DNA from: a virus
DNA: 38,215 nucleotides
IMG/VR virus record: IMGVR_UViG_3300047673_000284
Location: 1-38,215 of that record
Direction: 5' to 3' (one strand)
The notes under the pieces are model-generated. The model was not told the origin of the DNA. It worked only from the letters and a program-made list of their open reading frames with translations, and searched no databases. Below are positions 23,628-30,335 of the stretch, in pieces. A program made the translations under genes and the position numbers. The stretch's first letter is position 1; each line of letters starts with the position of its first letter.

Positions 23628-24553
23628 GAATACACCACCTGGCAGCCCGGCCCGCCGACACGAATGGGCACATGGCGCAGGCCCAGCGCCCGCACGATCG
23701 CCGCGTGGCGCTCAGGCGGCGCCAGAAACAGCAGGAAGCCGCCGCCGCCCGCGCCGCACAGCTTGCCGCCCCACGCGCCAGCACCGCGCGCGGCATGATA
23801 GAGCTGGTCATAGTGTGCGCCGAGAAACCGACGTTTTATTTTCCATGCCGTGTCCATCAAGAAACCGCAACGGTCGAGCACGCCATCGGCAAGCACTACC
23901 GCGAACTGTGATGCAAGCTCAGCCAGTTGCCGCACATCGTCGCGATCCTGCCTCTGGCTGGCCAGCACCGCGCCCGCGTCGCCCTGCCTTGCGCGGCCCG
24001 TGTCGAGCAACAGGCAGTGTGCAGAGAGCGCATCGAGATCACAGGGAATAGGGTGCGATAGCACCGATCCGCCCGGCTGGAAACTGTACAGACGTAGGCC
24101 GCCGTAGGCCGCCGCATGCTGATCCTGTTGCCCGATGTCGTGGCGACAGCGCTGCATCTCAATTTCGCACGCCATCGCGGCAAGATAGCCCGGTGACCAC
24201 AGCTTGTCGGCCATGAGCGCCTTGAGCAAGCCCACGGTGAAGCTACTGCTGCTGCCCAAGCCCGTGCCACCAGGAATATCCGCGATCGAATGCACCTCGA
24301 TGCCCGATGCCGGGCCGCACATCCGAAGCGCCTCGCGTATGAGCTCGTGCCGCAGCTCCGCCACATCTGACACGTTCTCTGTCAGAGAATACGCCGCGCG
24401 GATCGACCCGTCGTACTTCGGATTGACCGCCACATAGACGTATTTGTCGATCGCGGCCGCGACGACCGCGCCCGGCTCTTCCTGGTAGAAGCTGGGTCGG
24501 TCGCTGCCGCCGCCCACAAAGCTGATTCGGAGGGGTGTTTTCGTGAGAATCAT
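23624..24553 (-). CDS. hddA: D-glycero-D-manno-heptose 7-phosphate kinase, GHMP family
   Basis: The enzyme would phosphorylate heptose 7-phosphate at C1 to the 1,7-bisphosphate. GHMP motifs are intact: the N-terminal TPLRISFVGGGSD, the phosphate loop PGGTGLGSSSS at 94-104, the catalytic-Asp segment GQQDQHAAAYGG (Asp144), and the C-terminal glycine-rich LCGAGGGGFLLF. This order and the SFVGGGSD start fit the HddA branch used for GDP-heptose. In Aneurinibacillus the pathway runs GmhA, HddA, GmhB, HddC; the last two are missing here and must come from the host. ATG 24553 was chosen because the protein then begins at the conserved N-terminus. It follows a glycosyltransferase gene by four bases. 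Confidence 0.88.
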   Translation of the reverse strand: MILTKTPLRISFVGGGSDRPSFYQEEPGAVVAAAIDKYVYVAVNPKYDGSIRAAYSLTENVSDVAELRHELIREALRMCGPASGIEVHSIADIPGGTGLGSSSSFTVGLLKALMADKLWSPGYLAAMACEIEMQRCRHDIGQQDQHAAAYGGLRLYSFQPGGSVLSHPIPCDLDALSAHCLLLDTGRARQGDAGAVLASQRQDRDDVRQLAELASQFAVVLADGVLDRCGFLMDTAWKIKRRFLGAHYDQLYHAARGAGAWGGKLCGAGGGGFLLFLAPPERHAAIVRALGLRHVPIRVGGPGCQVVYS

Positions 24554-24557
24554 GCAT

Positions 24558-25316
24558 TCACCACGTCTTATGCGCGAACAATATCGGCTCGCCATGCAGC
24601 GTCGCGGTCTCTTTCACGCCCCATCCGCCGTAGGGCGGCCCGAGCTCGCCCCAGTGACCATGCGTCGAAAACGACTGCGGCAGCACCACCCGCTCGAAGC
24701 CCTCGTTAATACAGAGATTGAGCGTCCACTGCTGCACGGCGATATGCGCGAAATAGGGCGCGGTGTCCAGCCAGCGGCGCAGATACGCCTGCCAGAGTCT
24801 GAGCCAGGTCGCGCGGGTGGCCACGACGCAGCCGGCATTACCGATCGGGTCGGCCGCGCTGGTGTGAAAGCGTTCGCCGATCTCCTCGTCACTGACCAGC
24901 GGCTGAATGCGGCACAGCTCGTTGATCATATTGTCGCCGCCCACCTTGGGCTCGTTCGGCCCGATGCCGATCTGGCCGTCCTGCCAGCCTTGCAGCCAGG
25001 CCCATTCGTCAGGACTGAAGGGCCGCTGCATCTTCACATCGCCGTCGATACAGATGATCACCGCGTCGTCGACGGTCTCCAGATACGGAAGCCAATTGCC
25101 GTGCTGAATGCAGCCGTTGCCGGGGTTGCCTAAGCTCCGATCGAGCATCCCGGCCGGGATGGTGTAGCAGCTGACGCCATCGGGACAGTCTGGCGGTTCG
25201 CAGCCCACCAGTCCCAGCGCGACGCACGCAGGATCGGCGTGCTGCGCTAACAGCTCCAGCGTGCCGATCTCGGCGAGGCGTGCTAGATAGCCGTGCGTCG
25301 CGATCGTGGTGATCAC
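24558..25316 (-). CDS. Probable glycosyltransferase, GT-A type
   Basis: The start MITTIATHGY resembles the first strand of GT-A enzymes. A DGD motif at about 91-93 (CIDGDVKM) would bind the metal of the nucleotide sugar. Later segments, DPIGNAGCVVATRATW and a C-terminal HGHWGELGPPYGGWG, fit an acceptor-side domain. The GTG at 25316 overlaps the methyltransferase stop (GTGA) and makes the natural start; an earlier frame start at 25406 would run 90 bases into that gene. It is one of three sugar-transferase-like genes in the cassette. The donor and acceptor are unknown. Confidence 0.65.
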   Translation of the reverse strand: MITTIATHGYLARLAEIGTLELLAQHADPACVALGLVGCEPPDCPDGVSCYTIPAGMLDRSLGNPGNGCIQHGNWLPYLETVDDAVIICIDGDVKMQRPFSPDEWAWLQGWQDGQIGIGPNEPKVGGDNMINELCRIQPLVSDEEIGERFHTSAADPIGNAGCVVATRATWLRLWQAYLRRWLDTAPYFAHIAVQQWTLNLCINEGFERVVLPQSFSTHGHWGELGPPYGGWGVKETATLHGEPILFAHKTW

Positions 25317-25873
25317 GACTTCACGAACACCAGCCCCTGCCGCGTACTGAACGGGTGAGCGCCGTTCGCTCTGACCCAGATTGCCGCTTCGGTGTCGAGC
25401 GCCCATCCGTGCTGCTCCAAAAGACTAATCCAGTACCCCTGCGGCTGACAGTTGACATGGTGCCAGCCCGGAAAGCCCGGCGGCGCGGCGGTGAGGAACA
25501 GCACATCGCCGACGGCGAACGTTGCGAGATAGTTGTCCTGGTACTGCGCCTCGACGTGCTCCACGAACTCCATACACCAGATCAGGCCAAAGCTCCGCAC
25601 GGGGACAAATGGCCCCATCGTGTAGTCGTGAATGATGACGTTCGGCCGCTCCATATGCGGATCGCCGTCAATCCCCCAGGCGTCGTAGCCGCGCTCTTCC
25701 GCCGCCTGCACCATGCCGCCCGGCCCGCAGCCCACATCCAAAAACGAGTTCTTGCGAAACCGCACGGTCAGATAGTCGAGCGTGGCCGTGTCGATGTTCG
25801 AGTTGCCGAAATGGCCGCCCAGGTGCGGCGGCAGCGTGCGCTCGGCGTCGGTCAGCGGCTGATCGTCGGCCAT
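25313..25873 (-). CDS. SAM-dependent methyltransferase, class I
   Basis: Motif I, FLDVGCGPGG, lies at about 44-53, with an acidic ribose-binding residue in GIDGD around 68-70. A later segment, MEFVEHVE, is typical of family 11/23 small-molecule methyltransferases. It may methylate a sugar, a lipid or a virion protein. It lies between glycosyltransferase genes, overlapping the upstream one by 22 bases and the downstream one as GTGA, so sugar O-methylation is the simplest guess. Confidence 0.85.
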   Translation of the reverse strand: MADDQPLTDAERTLPPHLGGHFGNSNIDTATLDYLTVRFRKNSFLDVGCGPGGMVQAAEERGYDAWGIDGDPHMERPNVIIHDYTMGPFVPVRSFGLIWCMEFVEHVEAQYQDNYLATFAVGDVLFLTAAPPGFPGWHHVNCQPQGYWISLLEQHGWALDTEAAIWVRANGAHPFSTRQGLVFVKS

Positions 25874-26505
25874 CCGCGCTTCCTCCGATCCTCATACAGC
25901 CGCCCATCGCGCTCGACCTGTGCGCGGCCCTCGGCATACACCCGATCGTCATCCCCGCCGAAATAGGGATGGTCGTGAAAGAGCGTGGCCCACGGCGCTT
26001 TGGCGTACAGGCCATCGACTATCGCGCGCTGGCAGAGTTCCGTGTCCCCAAAGTTATGGTCGTACCAGACCGGCCAGCCGCCATAGCGATCGAGCAGGCT
26101 GCGGCTGATCAGAAAATGACAGCTATGGCCGGTCTCGTGATGGCCATCGTTGAAGCCCACCATGCCCGGCCCATCGCCAAAGGTCTGTGTGTAAGCGGCA
26201 TAGGCGCGCTGGAGCCAGTGCTGGCCTGGTAGGAGATCGTTGGCGAGATTGCAGAGCAGCGGCGCGTCTGCGCGTTCCGTAACCATTGTCAGCGCTTGCC
26301 AGTAGGTCAAGCGCGGCGTTCGGCTTGTCGCCATAATGACCGTTTGCGGCATGGCGCGCACGATGCCGTTGATCATGCTGGCGTCCTCACCACCCCCCGC
26401 GAGATACAGCCGCCACGCCACATCGCCCGCCGTCGCCAGCAGCCGCTTGACGTTGCGCACGGTCTGCTCAGGGCGGCCGCGGCACGGCATAATCGCGGCG
26501 ATCAT
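25852..26505 (-). CDS. Family 2-like glycosyltransferase
   Basis: The protein starts IAAIMPCRGRPEQTVRNVKRLL, the nucleotide-binding first strand of GT-A enzymes. The expected DXD position reads LCNLANDLLPG, so the metal motif is ND rather than DxD and may be weakened. Acceptor-side features are retained: LISRSLLDRYGGWP and NFGDTELCQRAI. At 217 residues it is compact. It overlaps the larger glycosyltransferase stop as ATGA. It probably transfers a sugar to a virion or surface acceptor, but the substrate is unknown. Confidence 0.75.
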   Translation of the reverse strand: MIAAIMPCRGRPEQTVRNVKRLLATAGDVAWRLYLAGGGEDASMINGIVRAMPQTVIMATSRTPRLTYWQALTMVTERADAPLLCNLANDLLPGQHWLQRAYAAYTQTFGDGPGMVGFNDGHHETGHSCHFLISRSLLDRYGGWPVWYDHNFGDTELCQRAIVDGLYAKAPWATLFHDHPYFGGDDDRVYAEGRAQVERDGRLYEDRRKRGWPTISR

Positions 26506-27566
26506 CGTCTGGGCCTCAGCACCTTCGTCTGCGCGTCGGGCGTCAGCACGTCGGTCGGTTTCAAGATCGGCAGCGGCGTAGGCGGCTCAGGCCCGTCGAA
26601 CACCGGGATCACGCGCACCGGAATGCCGTGCTCGATCAACCAGTCGGCCTGATCGCGGGTCACGTCCTTGTAGCGGTCGATCGCATTATTCCCCAGCCGG
26701 ATCGCGTTCGCCCGGTCGGGGTACTCCCAGGTTTGTGCGCCGCGCTCCTCGCCTAAGTACTCCACGCGCACCTTGCCATCCGCCATCTCGGCGGCGTGCG
26801 GGAACGGCGCGCCCATGCTGGCATCGCGGGCCACGCCCACAAGATCGGCGTCGCCGCCACAACATGTCGCCATGGGTATCCTTCCTTCCGTATCACGATA
26901 GCGCACTAACACCGCCTCCATCAGCTCCTGCGGCCCGCCATAGAAGCGCGTCATCCGATCGCCCTCGTACACGCGATAGGTAAAGATCGGCTGCGGCAGC
27001 CGATGGCCGCACACGCCGGCCATTGCGAGGCGCAGATGAAAGCTCCAGTCCTCCCAGGCGTCCACGCCCTCATCGTAGCCGCCCACCTGCAGCGCCAGCT
27101 TGGTCGGAATGAGCGCCGTCACGACGTGGATGTTGTGATGCCGCATATGGTTTTGCACGTACTCCGGCGCCGGCCGGAGCATCGTGCGCCCGTCGCGCTC
27201 TAAGGTGTACGCGTCCGCATACACGTACCCATGCCCCCCGCGCCCGTACTCGCGCAGCAGGTTCTCAACCGCATGCGGCAGCAGATAGTCGTCGGCGTCC
27301 AAAGGTAGGATGAACGCCCCGCGCGCGACCGCTAAGGCCCGGTTGCGCGTGTGCGCCGGCCCGCGCCGCTCGCCGTCCGATGGCAGAATGGTCACGCCGT
27401 CCATGGGCGCGACATCCGCGCCGCCGTCGCAGGCGATGATTATCTCGCAGCGTGAGGCCAGGCTCTGCCAGGCCACGCTGGCGGCCGCCGTGCGGACGTG
27501 TTCGGCGTGGCGCGGCCCGCAGGGCGTGATGATTGAGACTAGCGGTTGAGCCATCGGCGCCACCAT
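26502..27566 (-). CDS. Family 2 glycosyltransferase with a C-terminal virion-like domain
   Basis: Residues 1-225 form a standard GT2 unit: PLVSIITPCG, the DADD metal motif at 90-93 and an ED acceptor motif (WEDWSF, about 171-176). After a Cys-Cys-Gly-Gly segment at 235-238 comes a small domain (about 263-320, with VRVEYLGEERGAQTW and DVTRDQADWLIEHG). I recall similar short domains in small phage virion proteins, so the fusion could hold the enzyme on the particle or its acceptor. The last 30 residues are Pro-rich. The start at 27566 is used; an ATG at 27554 would remove four residues. It is the first transferase of the cassette after the capsid genes. Confidence 0.85.
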   Translation of the reverse strand: MVAPMAQPLVSIITPCGPRHAEHVRTAAASVAWQSLASRCEIIIACDGGADVAPMDGVTILPSDGERRGPAHTRNRALAVARGAFILPLDADDYLLPHAVENLLREYGRGGHGYVYADAYTLERDGRTMLRPAPEYVQNHMRHHNIHVVTALIPTKLALQVGGYDEGVDAWEDWSFHLRLAMAGVCGHRLPQPIFTYRVYEGDRMTRFYGGPQELMEAVLVRYRDTEGRIPMATCCGGDADLVGVARDASMGAPFPHAAEMADGKVRVEYLGEERGAQTWEYPDRANAIRLGNNAIDRYKDVTRDQADWLIEHGIPVRVIPVFDGPEPPTPLPILKPTDVLTPDAQTKVLRPRR

Positions 27567-27772
27567 GGCCTTTCCAGCTTGAGGATGCGCTGGGTGAGAT
27601 CATCAATGCGGCGATTGGTCGCGTTACGTTCGTAGACAAACCAATCGTAGGTCACGAGTGCATCAGCCCGCGGCGCAAAGTACACCGGCGCAGCAGGGAT
27701 TGTGTGATCGGCCAACACCTTTTCGGCTTCATCGCGGGCGATATCAGCGATCCACTCTGCATCATTACTCAT
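27539..27772 (-). CDS. Small protein, unknown (77 aa)
   Basis: The protein is charged and partly helical. It has a Tyr/Phe-rich segment (YDWFVYERNATNRRIDDL), a possible short coiled coil and a C-terminal PWWRRWLNR tail that may bind membranes. No family match. It overlaps the gene above as ATGA and the glycosyltransferase below by 28 bases, so it belongs to the cassette transcript. Confidence 0.65.
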   Translation of the reverse strand: MSNDAEWIADIARDEAEKVLADHTIPAAPVYFAPRADALVTYDWFVYERNATNRRIDDLTQRILKLERPWWRRWLNR

Positions 27773-28041
27773 CGGCCACCCTGCCTTCCGCGCGGTTGTG
27801 GCTGCGCCTGAAGCAACTGCTGCGTTCTGTAGCGGTGCAGCTCAACCGTACCGATCTGATCCAACTCTTCCTGGAGGATACGATCGCGGTTCTCGGCGGC
27901 CGTGCCGGTGATACGCGCTGTGCAGATCAGTTCGCCCTCTAGCCATGCCAGCAGCGTATGCGTCTCCTGATCTGCGATACGCTTGATGTCGTCCGATCGA
28001 ACGATCAGCGTCCCCTCTTTGGTTGTGAAGGTGCACAGCAT
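27769..28041 (-). CDS. Small protein, unknown (90 aa)
   Basis: The N-terminal half looks like a compact beta unit (MLCTFTTKEGTLIVRSDDI) and continues into a helix (ILQEELDQIGTVELHRYR). The tail is Gln/Arg-rich. AAGGAG lies seven bases before the ATG. It follows the capsid gene after a structured gap and overlaps the next gene as ATGA. A capsid accessory role is possible from position only. Confidence 0.65.
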   Translation of the reverse strand: MLCTFTTKEGTLIVRSDDIKRIADQETHTLLAWLEGELICTARITGTAAENRDRILQEELDQIGTVELHRYRTQQLLQAQPQPRGRQGGR

Positions 28042-28071
28042 GCTCGGTCTCCTTCCAAGCCTCCGTGGTGA

Positions 28072-28127
28072 GCGCGCGACGGATAGCGGAGTCTCTATCT
28101 TTTCGGGCCGTCGCCCTAGTCGCGCGC
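28072..28127 (-). ncRNA. Possible three-way-junction RNA element after the capsid gene
   Basis: A 9-bp outer stem (28072-28080 with 28119-28127) encloses two inner hairpins, 28082-28086 with 28095-28099 and 28105-28108 with 28113-28116. It fills the gap between the capsid stop and the next gene. Possible roles are mRNA processing, stability or partial termination to raise capsid output. It may also be an accident of GC-rich sequence. Confidence 0.35.
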
Positions 28128-28136
28128 AATTCCGTC

Positions 28137-29546
28137 CTAGGCGTTTGGATAGAAGTACGGCAGCGGGCTGGTCGGGCTGCCGCCATTCTCGAAGTACGGA
28201 TTAGCCGGATCCCACTCCTGCTCGTGAATGCTGTAGGTGTAGCGCAGGTTCTGGAACCTGGCCGCCAGAAACGGCGTGAGCAGAATCAGGCGCGGGCGCT
28301 CGATCACCTCGACCTGCACACAGGTGTGGGTGGGCGACAGCCGGCTGAACAGGAAGCGTCCGTTGTCCAGCACCTCGAAGTAGCCGCCGGGGGCCATGCG
28401 GCTGGCCGCGGCGACCGCCTCGGCGTTCATATCGAAGTATTCCCAGTACAGACTGGGCTGGCCGTTCACGGTGAGGGGCAGCATGTAGATGTCGCTCTGA
28501 TACGTTCCGACCACGCCGCCGGCGGCAATCGTCTCACTTATCGTGTCGTCGATGACGACCTCGTACTCCTTGCCCTCGATCGGCAGCATGCGCGTCGATC
28601 GCAGCCGGTCGCGCATGTTGGTCTGCTCTTCGAGGCTGGAGGTACGCACGATGCCGTAGCTGGTCGGGCACCCGCTGGTCGCGTACACGCACGGCCAGAT
28701 GCTGCTGAGCGTCAGCCACGCGCCGTAGCGCATACTAAGCGCCCATTTGACATCGAGGCCCAGCTGCTCGCCCAGGCGCTCCATATTGTTGACCGCGTTC
28801 GCGAGCAACGCGTAGATCGTGCCGCCGGCGGTGTTGATGCTCGCGCCGTTGAGATCGACCACCAGGCTATCCACCGCCGCGCACAGCACGCCCGTCCTGG
28901 CGTCGCGCTTGCCGGTCGCGATCTGCCGATCGAGGCCGTTGAACTGCTGATAGCCCAGTGAGCCGGCGGTGGTGATCGCGTTGCCGGTGTAGACGTTGCG
29001 GGCGTAGTCGCGCGCGTAGCCGTTGAACAGCTCGGCGATCTTATACTCGTACTCGGTCTGGAAGATGCGCTGCCAGTTGATCGGCCCGGGCGTCGGCACA
29101 TCGCCGCCGGGCTGCCCCAGCAGCACGTTATCGCGGAACTCGCCGCGATTGATCGTCTGCCCGGCGTACTTGATGTTCAGCACCTGCGACATGCGCCCCT
29201 GCTGGCCGAAGGGGAAGGTCTGGATGCAGGTCTTGAAACTGCCCACGGTCGGCCAGTCGGCGCACGCGGCGGTCGGCTCGCTGCCGGTGCTCGCCAGTTG
29301 CCCGGTCAGCACCGGGTACAGCTCGTTGGTATTCACGCTCTTCATGACCGGGATGCGGCCCGCGATCCCCTTGGGCATGATCATCGCGTTGACGATCTGT
29401 TTGTTCAGGCCGGGGAAGCCGAGCAGGCCGCCGGGGCCGTGCAGCGGCGTGCCTGCGGCCGTGCCGGCGTCTTTCGTCGCGATCATGTTCAGCAGCGCCA
29501 CCGCGTCGGGGCTGAGCGTCTGCTGCTGGAGAGGACTGTAGGTCAT
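28137..29546 (-). CDS. Major capsid protein, HK97-fold candidate
   Basis: At 469 residues, the position directly after the protease/scaffold gene and a strong AAGGAG site indicate the major head protein. The early part contains LLNMIATKDAGTAAG, then GTPLHGPGGLLGFPGL (32-47) and a segment reaching MKSVNTNELYPVL, which may be the N-arm and E-loop. The C-terminal half has VVIDDTISETI and the long strand WEYFDMNAEAVAAASRM, as in P-domain/A-domain regions. The GTPLHGPGGLLG peptide is shared with the protease N-terminus, and ATKDAG with the portal. A cleavable N-terminus is likely, given the protease. The HK97 fold itself is inferred from context. Confidence 0.8.
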   Translation of the reverse strand: MTYSPLQQQTLSPDAVALLNMIATKDAGTAAGTPLHGPGGLLGFPGLNKQIVNAMIMPKGIAGRIPVMKSVNTNELYPVLTGQLASTGSEPTAACADWPTVGSFKTCIQTFPFGQQGRMSQVLNIKYAGQTINRGEFRDNVLLGQPGGDVPTPGPINWQRIFQTEYEYKIAELFNGYARDYARNVYTGNAITTAGSLGYQQFNGLDRQIATGKRDARTGVLCAAVDSLVVDLNGASINTAGGTIYALLANAVNNMERLGEQLGLDVKWALSMRYGAWLTLSSIWPCVYATSGCPTSYGIVRTSSLEEQTNMRDRLRSTRMLPIEGKEYEVVIDDTISETIAAGGVVGTYQSDIYMLPLTVNGQPSLYWEYFDMNAEAVAAASRMAPGGYFEVLDNGRFLFSRLSPTHTCVQVEVIERPRLILLTPFLAARFQNLRYTYSIHEQEWDPANPYFENGGSPTSPLPYFYPNA

Positions 29547-29585
29547 GTCATCACTCCTTCGGGTGGCGTTGGTTACGGGTCAGAA

Positions 29586-30335
29586 CTATTGTGCGGGCGG
29601 CGGCGGCGTCCATCCGGCAAAGCCGCCACCGGCGTCGGTGCGATAGAGCGCGGGCATCGTGCGCGCGGCGATCGCCGCGTAGGGTCGGCTCGGGTCGTTT
29701 GGCACATCGGGCGCGTTCGGATCGGGCGGCGCTTGCGGCCCGGCGCTCTTCAGCGCTTGCGCCACGTCGTCCGGTAGGATGGTGGCGGGCTGATCACCCT
29801 CGATCTGGGCCAGCTTCTGCGCAAGCGTGGCGATCTGTGACTTGATGGCGACGACCTCTGCCGCGCGCGCGTCGTCTTTCTGGGCCACGCCGCCGTACAT
29901 GCCCTTCAGCTCGGCGTGCGCGTCGCCGATCGACTTGACCATATCCTGCATCTTCAGCACCGGCGCTAAGAGCGCGCCGAGCTTGGCGGCGAATTCATCC
30001 CAGGACATGTCGCCGAGATAGTCGCCCTGCATGTCGCCGCTATCGCCCTCGCCGGCGTCCATTTCGGCGGTCTCTTCCTCCGGGGTTTCGGCGGCCTCCT
30101 CCTCGGGCGAGCCCTCGACCATCGCCGGCGCGGCAGCCTTGACGGTGTAGACCACCCCGCCGATCGTGATCTCCTCCGGAGGCGCGAGCGTCGCCTCCTT
30201 GAAGGCAATCTGCTGCGCGTGCGCGTCCTTTTCGGTGGTGAGCAGCTGCTTCCCCAGCTCCAACCCCTGCTCAGGGGTCAGGCCCAGCTCCTGATACATC
30301 GCCTTAAAGCGGCGCTCCATTTCGGCTAGTTCCAT
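29586..30335 (-). CDS. Nested in-frame scaffold protein
   Basis: AAGGAG at 30347-30342 stands six bases before ATG 30335, in the same frame as the larger gene, so a separate 249-residue scaffold starting MELAEMERRFKAMYQELG can be made. Lambda C/Nu3 uses the same trick: protease-scaffold fusion plus free scaffold from an internal start. The product is acidic with a Glu/Thr cluster and coiled-coil segments (AELKGMYGG, IKSQIATLAQKLAQIEG), and ends in a Pro-rich tail, fitting an internal core that is later degraded. Confidence 0.75.
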   Translation of the reverse strand: MELAEMERRFKAMYQELGLTPEQGLELGKQLLTTEKDAHAQQIAFKEATLAPPEEITIGGVVYTVKAAAPAMVEGSPEEEAAETPEEETAEMDAGEGDSGDMQGDYLGDMSWDEFAAKLGALLAPVLKMQDMVKSIGDAHAELKGMYGGVAQKDDARAAEVVAIKSQIATLAQKLAQIEGDQPATILPDDVAQALKSAGPQAPPDPNAPDVPNDPSRPYAAIAARTMPALYRTDAGGGFAGWTPPPPAQ

